Origin: Phytophthora colocasiae
Lineage: Eukaryota > Oomycota > Peronosporomycetes > Peronosporales > Peronosporaceae
DNA: 64,000 nt
NCBI GenBank assembly: GCA_018806915.1
Contig: JAGKQI010000026.1
Location: forward strand, 248,001-312,000
Direction: 5' to 3'
A model generated the notes under the pieces. The model saw nothing but the letters and a program-made list of their open reading frames with translations. It was not told where the DNA came from and did no database searches. This document shows positions 1 through 10,858 of this stretch, in pieces. How positions within the stretch are numbered: the first letter of the stretch is position 1; each line of letters begins with the position of its first letter. Position numbers and translations under genes: made by a program.

Positions 1-196
1 CTACACCTGTGATGAAAGTGAATACACGCAACCAGCAAGGGCAAACCAAACAACGAATACTCCACAAGAAACGTGCTCTTTTGCTTATGTATCTCTCTTC
101 TCGTGCTTTTCCTCCGATTTTCTCCGCTGAAGACAACTTTTAACTCATCTCTCTGCTAGGCAATCGGTAGATCGGCCGGTGGGGCAAATGGCAGGC

Positions 197-1045
197 TTAG
201 CCCAGCGTCAAGCCAAGGCCGAACTTGTGGGAGTCGCCCTCGAAGTTCTTGGCGTCCACGTGCACGCTGGTGGTCAGCGTGACGTACGGGCGCACCTTCT
301 GGATGGAAGCCAGCGACAGGAAGCCCTCCGAGTCGATCTTTCCGCAGTACGTGGTGTCGGAGTCAACCTTGTATCGGCCGCCGACGACCAGCGTGTTGGA
401 GGCCGACTTGAGGTCGTAGTCAAGCACAGCGGCGTACACCGTGTTGTGCGACAGGTGGTGGTGGAACGAGGCCTGTAGGGCAGCGAAGTTCTTCTTGGTC
501 ACGACGCTCGTGACGAAGTCCGCGCCCGTGAAGCTGGCGCCCACGTTGTGCTGCACGATAGCCGACTTATCCACGTTGAAAGCGGTCTGGCCACCGACGG
601 CGAAGCCGCCCTGCGAGAGCACGGCCGCGGCAGAGACTGTGTTGGACACGAAGTCGGCCTCCGAATTCACAGACAGGTTCTTCTGCTTGTACTCGGCGCC
701 GAGCACGCCCACCTGCTTGGCACTCGTATTCTTGGCGACGGAACCGTCCTCCAGCTTGAAGGTGAGCTTGAGGCCCTCCGTTAGCACGTTAGGCAGCTCA
801 GCCTCCGTGACGAGACGGCCCTGAGTCGTGATCTGCAGCTTCTTGAAGACCACGCCGCTCGCGCCATGGGTGAAGCCACCCGAGACCTTCGCCAGGATTG
901 ACTTGTTCGCGCTCAGGGCTCCCTCCGTCGTGAACGAGACGCCGTTGGACGCCTTGCTCTTGATCTTGAGCTTGCGCGAGAAGTCGTAGTCGTCACGCAG
1001 GACGTTCTCCGCCGTCTTAGCCAGGTCCTTGTACAGCACCACCAT
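197..1045 (-). CDS. Mitochondrial outer-membrane porin (VDAC), copy 1
   Basis: A single-exon 282-residue protein of the voltage-dependent anion channel family, which forms a 19-strand beta-barrel for metabolite passage across the mitochondrial outer membrane. It begins MVVLYKDLAKTAENVL and ends HKFGLGLTLG, and the length matches the family. The frame stays open upstream to 1159, but the ATG at 1045 is preferred because the downstream paralogue (2235-3083) starts at the same residue and has the same length. The two proteins align end to end without visible gaps and differ mainly in the middle strands. The gene is transcribed away from its paralogue. Family identity is recognised from sequence; transport properties are inferred. 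Confidence 0.93.
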   Translation of the reverse strand: MVVLYKDLAKTAENVLRDDYDFSRKLKIKSKASNGVSFTTEGALSANKSILAKVSGGFTHGASGVVFKKLQITTQGRLVTEAELPNVLTEGLKLTFKLEDGSVAKNTSAKQVGVLGAEYKQKNLSVNSEADFVSNTVSAAAVLSQGGFAVGGQTAFNVDKSAIVQHNVGASFTGADFVTSVVTKKNFAALQASFHHHLSHNTVYAAVLDYDLKSASNTLVVGGRYKVDSDTTYCGKIDSEGFLSLASIQKVRPYVTLTTSVHVDAKNFEGDSHKFGLGLTLG

Positions 1046-2234
1046 CTTCACGTAGGATTCGTCTGCTGCTGCTGCTTGTTGCTCCACTTCCGAAATGAAA
1101 CGCGAGCCGCACAAACCCACACGCGACTTGGCTGTAGTTTTGCGGCTGGCTCCACACAAAATCTCCCCCTCCCGATTAAGTATCGAGCTCGTACTTTAGA
1201 GAATGCGAATCCAAATAACTTGAGTTTAGTGGGTCTGAATTGACAAATTTGCAACCAATCAGAAACGGCGGGAGACGTATCTTTACGATCGCACCTAAAT
1301 GAATTCCGACGGTCCATGCACCACACCAAGTTTACACAAAGGCAACTTGACTGGCAACTTGCAGTCAGTCAGCAAGCGTGAATCACGAGGTTAATCGATA
1401 GCAGGGCCTGCTGCAGGCCGACCAAGGCAGAGCCAAGCTTTTTGATCGCAGTACACATGCATTGATGGATGCCACTTGAGGATTCCTTGCTGGCAGTATT
1501 GCCAGATTCAAGCCACACGCTTTTAAGGGATCGCATTCCAAGTGGCAAGTTACAACCAACATCCGTTTGTGAAGTCAGGTGTTCTTCTCTCTGAAACTGG
1601 ACTGCATGTGCTGCGTAGTCTGCACAGTGCAGGCTGCACTTTGCTGCTACATGCTGCAAAGTGTGTACCGTGACTGCACGAATTTTGGCCGGAGGCTGTA
1701 TGACCTGGCTGTGCATGGCGGCAATGACGTCGACGGGCAGCGCAGAAACAGCCGGCAGTCGTCTTCAATGCGGGGCGTGGCGTGTTTTAGGTCGGCAAAT
1801 GATGCTGCGAGGATCGTTTGACGAGCAGAAGGCTCCGGTGCGACTGCAGTGACGAATCCGGTGTCTGAGACCAATTCGCACCACCGAGGTTCTGCCGGTG
1901 CAACAAGGCGCTGTTTGTCAGCACTCGCGTCTCTTTATACGTTTCGGTGTCGGGGCCAGCAGAACTCTGCACAAGCGATGGCCGGATGCAGGCATTTCTC
2001 TTCTTCTGCAGGGGCAAGGGCAGCTCATTGCATCACCTTGCAGTTCATGTGATCTGGCCAATTGACTTGCATTGAGTATGGTGGAGTGTAATCCCGCTTA
2101 TGTGCGAGCATTCGTACTTAGTACGTAACCAAAGGCGACGTGGAGATTCAACCCCCTCCTTTTCCTACGGCTGTGCTCGTGCCATTCGCGAAAAGATCAG
2201 CAAGTGGTAACCTCAGGCTTCTCGGACAAGAAAG
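1046..2234. promoter_or_regulatory. Shared upstream region between divergent VDAC genes
   Basis: About 1.19 kb separates the start codons of the two head-to-head porin genes. It contains only short, overlapping, unconvincing ORFs on both strands and no recognisable protein. It must hold both promoters; no specific element could be assigned with confidence. It is much longer than the 80-200 bp spacers between most other divergent pairs in this window. Confidence 0.5.
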
Positions 2235-3083
2235 ATGGTCGTACTGTATAAGGACATTGCCAAGACGGCGGAGAACGTCCTGCGTGACGACTACGACTTC
2301 TCGCGCAAGCTCAAGATCAAGACCAAGGCGTCGAACGGCGTCTCGTTCACGACGGAGGGAGACATGGCCAGCAACAAGGCCATCCTCGCCAAGCTCTCGG
2401 GCTCCTTCACGCACCAGAGCAGCGGTGTCGTGTTCAAGAAGCTGCAGGTGACCACGCACGGCCGACTGATCTCTGAGGCGGAGCTGCCCAACGTTTTCAC
2501 CAAGGGCCTGAAACTCACGGCTAAGGTTGAGGACGGCTCGATCGCCAAGAACGCCCACGCTAAGCGTGTCGGCGTCTTCGGCTGGGAGTACCAGCAGTCG
2601 AACTACTCGGTGAACGGTGCCATTGATATTGGCTCCAGCACTATCAGCAAGGCCGCCGTGTACGGCTTTGACAACGTGCTGGTCGGTGCCCAGGCCGCCT
2701 TCAACTACAACAAGTCGGCTGTCGTGGACCACAACGTGGCTCTGAGCTACCGTGGCAACGACTTCACCGCCACGCTGCAGACCAAGAAGAAATTCAACGC
2801 GCTCTCGGGTTCGTTCCACCACCACCTGTCCCACGACACTGTGTACTCGGCGCTCTTCAACTACGACCTCAAGTCGGGCCAGAACACACTCAGTGTTGGT
2901 GGTCGCTACAACGCCGACAAGCTCACCACGTACGCCGGCAAGGTCGAGTCGGACGGCCACGTGTCACTGGCTCTGGTGCAAAAGATTCGCCCGTTCCTGG
3001 CGCTGACCACTAGCGCCCACGTGGATGTCAAGAACTTCGACGGAGACGCCCACAAGTTCGGCATCGGTCTCACTCTGGGTTAA
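2235..3083 (+). CDS. Mitochondrial outer-membrane porin (VDAC), copy 2
   Basis: A single-exon VDAC of 282 residues, paralogous to the gene at 197-1045. The N-terminal helix and first strands are nearly identical (MVVLYKDIAKTAENVLRDDY), while the central strands have diverged. It ends HKFGIGLTLG like its partner. The ATG at 2235 follows an A-rich stretch (acaagaaag). A possible polyadenylation hexamer aataaa lies 120 nt after the stop (3203-3208). The inverted arrangement points to a local inverted duplication. Confidence 0.95.
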   Translation: MVVLYKDIAKTAENVLRDDYDFSRKLKIKTKASNGVSFTTEGDMASNKAILAKLSGSFTHQSSGVVFKKLQVTTHGRLISEAELPNVFTKGLKLTAKVEDGSIAKNAHAKRVGVFGWEYQQSNYSVNGAIDIGSSTISKAAVYGFDNVLVGAQAAFNYNKSAVVDHNVALSYRGNDFTATLQTKKKFNALSGSFHHHLSHDTVYSALFNYDLKSGQNTLSVGGRYNADKLTTYAGKVESDGHVSLALVQKIRPFLALTTSAHVDVKNFDGDAHKFGIGLTLG

Positions 3084-3202
3084 ACGAGGATTGCAAATAC
3101 TCAACGTAGACGTGGCTAGTGCTGGATGGAGGAATTGGTCTTTTGGTCAGTAGGCCGCATCGTGCCCGCTTGTCACCGTAGCTTATGTGTGGAGCCCAAT
3201 TC

Positions 3203-3208
3203 AATAAA
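3203..3208 (+). terminator. Candidate poly(A) signal of VDAC copy 2
   Basis: Canonical aataaa about 120 nt downstream of the VDAC stop codon, followed by a T/G-rich stretch. Oomycete genes use this hexamer only loosely, so it remains a candidate. Confidence 0.35.
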
Positions 3209-3394
3209 CACCTCTGTTGCCCATGTAACGTTCGATCATTCTTCATTCACCTCCATAGAGAGCATCAGGTGAGATCTCATCGAGAAAAATACGTCATTTT
3301 ATTTCGTACTTTGTATAAATTGTATTCCACACCATTTTCACACCATTTTCTTTAGATACTGTCCACGGGATCCATTTGCCAAGTGACAAGCATC

Positions 3395-4422
3395 ATGAGC
3401 GAGACGGACCGATTCGACAGTATGCTGCTGACTATTGCGCAGTCGCAGCGGGGCATCGAGCCGTTACTAGACACGGTATTCTCATTCCTGCGACGTAAGA
3501 CCGACTTTTTCACTGGTGCCGAGCCGAAGGTCATCGAGGACACGATCCTCAAGAGTGTCCGGAAGCAGGCGGCGCTGGCCGAGAAGCATCAGTTCCACAA
3601 GAAGCAGGAGGAGGAAAATCGTCGGAAGCAGGAGGCAGCACGCAAGGCAGCGGAACTGGAGAAGAAGCAGAAGAAGGAGGAGAAGGCCAAGGATCCGCCG
3701 CGTTTTGAAGAGATCCTGGACGACGAGACGGAGACTAAGAAGGATTTGCCGAAGCAGGCGTCGCCCCAGAAGACGAGCACAGTGGCCAACGAAGAAGAGG
3801 AAGAAGATAACGGACCGCGTACGTTGGCTGATTTGGCTTCGTCGATTGTTTTTTTATTCCTTTATGTTGTGCTAACGATGTGGTTTTTGCTTTTTAAATG
3901 CTGTGTGGTGCAGCACCTCTGGGAAATGGAGGTCAAACTGACAAATATGTCTGGACGCAGACCCTACAGGAAGCACAGGTGAACTTCGTCGTCCCTGAGG
4001 GTACTAAATCCCGACAGGTTGACGTGGAGATTCGCGCTGGAAAGCTACGAGTGGGTTTGCGAGGCGGCGAGACTTTCGTGGATGGGTCTCTGTATAACAA
4101 GGTAAAGGTAGACGATAGCTTTTGGACGCTGGAGGACGGCAACCGTATTTGCATCTACCTGCAGAAAGACAATCAGATGGAGTGGTGGAAGACCATCATC
4201 CAGGGAGACGCCGAGATCGATACTCAAAAGGTGCAGCCAGAGAACTCGAAGTTGGATGACTTGGATTCAGACACACGCCAGACTGTGGAGAAGATGATGT
4301 TTGATCAGCGTCAGAAAGCCATGGGCCTCCCGACGAGTGACGATATGCAGAAGCAGGAAGTTCTGCAAAAGTTCATGGCACAGCACCCGGAGATGGACTT
4401 CAGCAAGGCCAAAATCAATTAA
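3395..4422 (+). CDS. NudC-like CS-domain protein (dynein/Hsp90 co-chaperone)
   Basis: Two exons, 3395-3818 and 3914-4422, encode about 310 residues. The 95-nt intron has a GTACGT donor and a GCAG acceptor, and the join gives DNGPPLGNGGQTDKYVWTQ in frame, as expected for the segment leading into the CS domain of NudC proteins. The order is an N-terminal helical region (SETDRFDSMLLTIAQSQ), a long Lys/Glu-rich coiled coil, the CS domain with the YVWTQTL motif, and the conserved C-terminal motif EKMMFDQRQKAMGLPTSD. NudC proteins stabilise dynein regulators such as LIS1 together with Hsp90. The ATG at 3395 is preferred to an in-frame GTG at 3383. Confidence 0.9.
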
Positions 4423-4613
4423 AGCAGCACTGGTCAGTGGCGAATAGCTCTCGGACCTTGCGTAGTTATTGCCGGTGGTGTTAGGCTAATAATACTGCCC
4501 GAACAGGACTGGAAGCCGCCTGCTATTTCTTGTTGCATCGATTCCTTCAAGCTGAAAAATACCATTTATCCATTTTTGTGCACGAGCAGATTGATACAAA
4601 ACGTGTAGTGCAA

Positions 4614-5360
4614 ATGGCTCGAGGTCGTCACAACGTCGTTTCTGTAGTGCTGGGATCGGACTCAATCGAGTATCAAACCAGTAGCGCCGCCATGAACCAA
4701 CATGTCGGTAAAAAAACTGTTGGCGCATCGCAGAAGGCGGAAGAAAACCTCAACAAGAAATGTCATGTGCAGTTCGGCGAGCCTGGTACCAAGAGAGACT
4801 TCACAACCTCTAATAAACTCGCAGATCCAACAGGAGACGTACTAAAATACCGAGGCGAACTTGCTGCAGAAACCAAGGACTTGCTCACACGGACATCTTC
4901 ATGCTACGGCAACGATATTGTGCCCTACGTTTCATCGACGCAACTTGCAACGCAATGGGACAAGAAGGCTGTGGAGGAAACCATCAGACTGCGAAATGAG
5001 ATTCGAGCTTTAACTGGCCCGAGACCGACTAGAGGAATGTCCTACGATGACGAAGTGGAGTACGTTTCGGAGGCCAAGAGCGCCTATGAAAATAAGTTCA
5101 AGATCCACAAGCCTTCCATCATGGCTGCATCTGTGAAGAATGGTTCGATTCTACTTACTAATCTCTTTTGTTTGTTAGTTTGCTGACCTTGATATTGTTG
5201 TGTAGATCTGCGTGCTACCCACTTTTCATTGGGGCACGAGAAGGTAGACTACAAGACATCGAGTCACATTGATCGCCTCTCTCCTGATCAGTTTGCGCTT
5301 TACGCCACCCGACCTCCACCACTTCACGACCTGAAAAAGTCTACTGTGGAAATCTCCTGA
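4614..5360 (+). CDS. Repeat protein, possibly flagella/axoneme-associated
   Basis: Two exons, 4614-5142 and 5206-5360, encode about 227 residues. The join (G|GT donor, TGTAG acceptor) is phase-consistent and reads VKNDLRATHFSLGHE. Three spaced copies of a loose motif are visible: VVLGSDSIEYQTSSA, VQFGEPGTKRDFTTSNK and FSLGHEKVDYKTSSH. Each is an aromatic/hydrophobic-x-(L/F)-G start followed by (Y/F)-x-T-(S/T). Short repeats of this kind occur in axonemal microtubule-binding proteins, and oomycete zoospores are flagellate, so a flagellar role is a reasonable guess. I do not recognise a named family. It is not a shadow ORF, because the repeats continue across the predicted splice. Confidence 0.75.
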
Positions 5361-5529
5361 AGATGAAGAGACAGTGGCTATTCTGCTATAATAAATTCCT
5401 GAAAATGATGATATTATTATTGTGCGGAGCTTTTTACAGCATCGGAAATATAGCTTACGTCTTGCGGCAAGACTCTTGCCCGAGCAAACGTACAAAAGAA
5501 TCTCCTTTCAGTCTCGTTTGTGGAATGAA

Positions 5530-6317
5530 CTAAACGTTGAAGCTCTCGCCACAGCCACAACTGCCTTTGGCGTTCGGGTTCTCGAAAACAAACTCGGAGG
5601 AGACTGGAGTTATCTGAAGAAATGACACACAGTAATTAGGCCTGTTCAGCACTAGAAACGTCTAGATCTAAGGACACTGCTGTTTGACCAACCTGGAAGT
5701 CCATGGTCGTGCCGACCACGTGGAATAGTGCCTTGGGCTCCACAAACACACGGATCCCTAGCAGAACCAAATGAAAAATAGTATAGTTAATGAAAAACGT
5801 AAACGTGTATCCAGTCTTCAGACAGCAGCATCTCACCATTCTTGCTCACTTCTTCCTCCATCTTCTCCTTCTTGTCTGCGTAGTTCATAGTGTATGACAA
5901 GCCATTGCATCCACCTACAATTTTAAAGTCGCGTCACAGCATTGGTCCGTCAGTTTCCTCCAATAAGCATTCTGCACCACCGTAATGCACTCGCATTCAC
6001 GTACGTGTTTTAACTCCTAGCCGGATCCCAATTGCGTCCGGCTTGCTCGCTAGAAGCTCCTTTATACGCTCAGCAGCAGCATCCGTCTGCATCCACACAA
6101 AAAAAGAACCAAAATGTTAGCCACCGACGTCCGAGCACCTCACATTTCCACATAAAAGCACGCCACAAAATGGCCAGCAACTTACCAGGTTCAACGGTGG
6201 CGGCAGCTCCCTCAAGCGTCGACGTGTTGGTGGGGTCGCGTGCTCCGCCACAGTGGACATCAGGCGCGGCGCGTATGCGGCCCTGGAGCGCGACATGGAG
6301 CGGAAGAACGGCGTCAT
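5530..6317 (-). CDS. ISCA1: Mitochondrial iron-sulfur assembly protein ISCA1 (A-type carrier)
   Basis: Five exons on the minus strand: 6317-6186, 6086-6005, 5914-5837, 5757-5693 and 5613-5530. All phases agree and give 146 residues. The three conserved cysteines of A-type carriers are present, one in KTRGCNGLSYT and two in the C-terminal GSCGCGESFNV. The body contains RIKELLASKPDAIGIRLGVK and GIRVFVEPKALFHVVGTTMD. The first 35 or so residues are Arg/Ser-rich and look like a mitochondrial presequence. ISCA1 helps mature [4Fe-4S] proteins in mitochondria. Several donors are GTACGT or GTGAGA type. The CNG-type signature resembles ISCA1 more than ISCA2. Confidence 0.93.
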
Positions 6318-6666
6318 AACAGCGAGAGTGACCTCGTTCCGACGGCTTGTGCTTGAGAGGCTCTCGAACGCACTGCGAACTTTTATCCAATACCGGCGAG
6401 AACTGGCCTGTTCCGACTAGGTGCGAATTCTTTTGGATAAAGCTCTCATTGGATACTAATCCATTGCTAAAAATAACCATTGGCTGTTTTTCGGCGAATC
6501 GCAGCGAGCGCCCATCCCCCTCGTATTTAACATCAGGGTTCAATGACGTAGCCGAGTCATTTAGCCTGCAACATGGTCATATTGCTGCACGGCTACATGT
6601 AATGTATTTACGTTTTCGCGTAACCTTGCTACATGTATAGTGCGATAAATTACATTATCATTACCG

Positions 6667-9600
6667 GGGTCCGGACCGGGTCCGGTCCTCTCAAGCACTT
6701 TTTGTCAAATCAATGCGGTTATTGTGCTTTGAAGGGTTAAATAAACCGTTTATCTGACCGCGAGTCTTCTACAACTGGATAGGATGAAAATCAGGGGATG
6801 GCGCGAAAAACCGCGACTTTTCACCATTAGACAATTTGCAGGTCACCTCCTAAGAGCAGCAACATGGAAGAGGAAGCTCGGATGCGAGTGGCCCTGAAAG
6901 AGTCCGTTCAACGAACTTACGTCAAAAGCGCAACAAAACGACCACAAAACACGCAAAGAGCTTACAACAACCGGCAAAAGGAATTCTTAGACTGGTGTAG
7001 GTCAAAGGAACCTGCTTTTAACGACCTGACCCGATTCACAGTAACAGGGGAAAAACTACATCTCTTTCTCGAAGAGCGCGTAACTGGAAGGACCAAACGA
7101 CACTAGAATGGAAGTAAAAACTGCGATCGAGTGGAGAAGGTAGGTCGCTCTACAGTGAATTCCTACGTAGCAGCAATGGTCGATTTGTGGAAGCAACAAT
7201 CTCGGGCAAAGGTAAACGGTAACCCATCCCCCCGTGACGAGGCGGTGACCTCGCTGTTGAAGCTGACTCAGTTTGAAGAGGACGAGAGGAAGCGAAACAA
7301 TTACGAGGACCGTGGAGCATCTACTCTTTTGGATGGCTACACTAGAGTAGACCAAATTAAGGAGATTGCCCAGTTTTTTTGGACTCCAGCACGAGATGCT
7401 GGCAAGTTACTTCGGAATTTAGTTGCTTTTCTCTTGAGTCACTATGCGCTAATGAGAGGCGAATCAGCGCGGATGATGGAGTTAGCGGATTTGCACACGT
7501 TGGTTCTCGAAAATGAAGGATATAGCGCATGCAGGGCCCTCGTCATGGTGATGCGCCAAGGCAAAACGAATCAAGTTGGCCGTATTGAAGTCGGAGCCTG
7601 CATGAGGAGTAAATATGTGGAAATCTGTCCTCACGGAATGCTGGGATTTTACTTTTTCTGGCGGTGGCATGTAGAAGGCGAATCATTTCCTGACTTTACC
7701 TCGTCCGAGTGCTGGTACCCTATCAAATTGTTAAAAACAGGTAACGATCCTACAAAACCAATGTCGTACAAAGTACACCACGATGCTATCACGGCTGCGC
7801 TGACGCATATTGGTATTCACAGCAAAGCGAAAACCCACGTCGGTCGTGGTTCTGGATCGCGTATGGCTGATTTGGGGGGTGCTAGCGAGTCTCAGATACG
7901 CCGCCTGGGCAGATGGAATAACCAGTCAATGGAAAAGTGCTACCTTACATCCCTTCCACGAGAGGCTATGCGAACACTGGCTGGATTTGAACCCAGCAGA
8001 GGCAGTTTTTTTGTTGCTCGTGCTTCCGTCGACCCACCAATGTCATTGCAGAGTAAAGTCTTCCCCCAAGTGGAGATGTGGCAGCAAGCAATTAATGCAG
8101 GATCCGCAGAACAGTCTCTTGCAGCGGGTGGATTTCTCGAGTTACTACAATATCTCCGTAGCGTAGTGCTGCAGGATGCCGTGTTCTTACAAAGTTCAAC
8201 TCCAAATCACCCGATATGGCAACACGCTATTTTCCATTCACCCGAATTTTTGGAGTATAAACATGCTGCAACACAAGCCGTGGAAGGGATGGAAGACCCG
8301 GCAGAACAACGCCTCCAGAAAGCCATTCCAGTGATGAATGCTAAAATCGATGGTATACATCAGGATTTGAGAAGCTCCTTATCCCAAATTTGCACAGCGG
8401 TGCACAAAGTGGAGAATACTCTCAGTGATGTTCTGCAGGTATTGTCTCCACTACGAGGAGGAACTGCTGTCGTCCAAGTGCAGCTTCTGGCCAGTACTCA
8501 GCAAGCTTGTAGTGATGCCGCTCAGTCTCGTCGGGCAGAGGCGACACCGGTTATCAATGGTTCACTAGCTTTCCCGACACCTGGGCGATCCGGGGTAAAT
8601 TCAAATCAGAGTGAGCCGCAGCATTTCCCGACGTACAAACTGCGCAGAGGTTTAGTGACTGTTCCAGAGCTGTGGGGGGAGTGGATTGGATTAGGCGGAG
8701 CTGTTGCTGTGCGCGAACTGGAGACCAAGTTCGGAACAAAGTGGTGTAGTGCTGATGAACGTCGTTTCTTCAACAGGAGGCGTCCAGTGTATAGATTAAT
8801 TGCAGATCTGGCAGTCGAGATTTCGAGGCTTGCTGTGGTGCCCGATAAACGGCAACGGATCATGTTATCAGAGCTTTAGAGGAGTACCGTCAAACTCACA
8901 AAAAGTCCCTCAACTAGATAGCAAAAAACTGTGATGCCATTCAAGATATTATCAGAGCTACAGCAGCATCACATTGCCAACTCGTTTCTACGAATGACTC
9001 GTAATGCGAGAATACCAACAATAAACGTATACTGTTTCCAAATCTCCATTGTTTATTGTCCATGTATGTGTACTGCAAGTGCCCGAAGGAGCGGATCGGG
9101 GGTGAAGATGTCTGCTGCTTGAAAGTAGGGCGCGGATTGACCATAGCCGTCTTGTTATACACGTCTCAGTTCGTTGATGGCGATGACGTAGTCTGCGTCC
9201 TCTGCCTTTCTTCTAGTCGCTCGCGTACACCGTGAGGTTGGTCGTGATCAACTCGCCGGCGTGTAGCTGAATATTGCGATATTCTTGAGCTTCTTCACCT
9301 TGGCCACCAAATAATACGGAACGGTTGCGCTAAGAACAATCTCGCCGCGTCCTAGCCAGCAAACAAGCTCAAGTGCTTGACCACCGAGATATCCACACTC
9401 ACTGTGGTAGACGTCACGCTGGAGCTGCTCATTTCATGTCCGAGTATGTGAAGTCCATGTAGCTGAGATCAGGCTGAGTACGTGACGTCCATGTAGCTGA
9501 GCCCGTAGCTGAGCTCCCACTGCATCTCAAAGTAGTCTCCGAACGCGCGCTAGGTGCTTACACGCTGCCTGTATGACATCAAAGCGTTGCTGGTGTCCTT

Positions 9601-9862
9601 CGGGTATGTAATCGGCATGCTTCTGCTTGGGTTCACACGGTCACAGCATCAGCATCTCCAAGCTTGCTCAACAGCATAGCGTTAACCATGGCTAGCACGT
9701 CCAGAAGAACAGAACAACGTATATTGTGCTCATCCATCGTAGTCCGATGTGTGTGTCCTCCCTTCTACACGTGAACAACTGATTGGCTAATTATACAAAG
9801 GCCAGTTATCAGCGTCAGGGCTTGGACTCCATACATTGTAACAAAGGACCGGGACCGGACCC
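6667..9862 (+). mobile_element. Crypton-like tyrosine-recombinase transposon (approximate limits)
   Basis: A DNA transposon built around one long tyrosine-recombinase reading frame (6864-8879), followed by about 1 kb of non-coding DNA. Limits are tentative. The 11-mer GGGTCCGGTCC at 6678-6688 recurs as its reverse complement at 9852-9862, within GGTCC/GGACC-rich stretches at each side. Cryptons normally lack terminal inverted repeats, so these may or may not be the true ends. No clear target duplication was seen. Confidence 0.5.
6864..8879 (+). pseudogene. Crypton tyrosine recombinase, one in-frame stop
   Basis: Two open stretches (6864-7106 and 7131-8879) lie in the same frame and are separated only by a TAG at 7104-7106. 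Read through, they give one protein of about 671 codons. The N-terminus looks like a SAM-like core-binding region (TQRAYNNRQKEFLDWC). The catalytic region retains MRGESARMMEL (first Arg), GKTNQ (Lys), HVGRGSGSRMADLGG (His-x-x-Arg), RRLGRW and the nucleophile Tyr in KCYLTSLP. The C-terminus, including LWGEWIGLGGAVAVREL and WCSADERRFFNRRRPVY, resembles the GCR1_C DNA-binding domain typical of Cryptons. All catalytic residues remain, so the stop seems recent, or the copy relies on readthrough. Confidence 0.85.
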
Positions 9863-10321
9863 ATACTGAGCGAAGGGATGATAACCCTTCAGTACTGCTG
9901 TACCTACGTTCTTAAAAATACCATGCAACCTTGTTTCTGAAACTCCATTATCCGAAAAGAATTTGTACGCGAAGTACTTCGAAGTAAGTATATATCAATG
10001 CATGCGTGCATCCTCTGCATTGAGAGGACGTTGCTTGTGTCGCTGAAAACTTTGCCATATCGCACTCCAATATTATCTTACCGAAAGACTGTCACCATTT
10101 TCGCGTCGTATCATCGCCGAAGGACGCTCGCTACTCAAGTGATTTTGCACTGAGGTGAAAGCACTGATTTTCTCATCCTTTAGTACCAGCTCCATAGTGT
10201 AGGTAGCGTCCTCATTCTCGGGCGATAAATCAATGACAAGACTTGTAAGCAACTAGGTATAGTGGAAAATGATTTCTTCGCTGACAAATTACGTACTACC
10301 GTAGTGTGGCTCTACTCGTGC
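8880..10321. other. Gene-poor interval with decayed coding remnants
   Basis: About 1.4 kb without an intact gene. On the minus strand short coding-like stretches appear in shifting frames. One around 9,290-9,430 reads VTSTTVSVDISVVKHLSLFAG and is interrupted. The next, about 9,240-9,340, reads GEIVLSATVPYYLVAKVKKL. A third, about 9,540-9,610, reads YIPEGHQQRFDVIQAACKHL. Together they look like a dead minus-strand gene broken by stops and frameshifts. Part of the interval may belong to the Crypton's 3' region. I do not recognise the family. Confidence 0.35.
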
Positions 10322-10788
10322 CTAACTGCTCGGTTGTCCCGAGGTATCAGTCATGGGGCCTGAGTTTGTCGGCCCGCTCATTTGCATCGGAGGTAAACTT
10401 TGTTGAGGCATCATATTCTGCTGTGGCATGCCCTGCTGGCCCATCGCCATACTTTGCTGAGGCATCGCCATACTTAGCTGGCCCATCGCCATACTCTGCT
10501 GAGGCATTCCCATGCTCTGCTGCGACATCGCCATGCTTTGGTGGGCCATGTTCTGCTGGGCCATGCTCTGCTGCGGCATCCCTTGAGCCCCCGCGTTCAT
10601 GCGCTGCATCTGCGTCGGGGGCATCATTCCATACCCTTGGGGGCCCATCTGGAAGCCCATATTGGACGCCATGGCACCTCGGTTGTCTGCGTAGCTAGTG
10701 GGGATCGGCATGGCGTTGCTCATACGGACGGGGTGAGCCATCGGTCCACTACCTGGTACACCGAACGGCATCCCACCATTAGCGAATC

Positions 10789-10858
<70 letters not shown>

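Noticed and set aside
2148..2960. A 270-codon minus-strand frame opposite VDAC copy 2.
   Set aside because: Antisense shadow created by C/G-ending codons of a conserved porin gene; no start context and no family.
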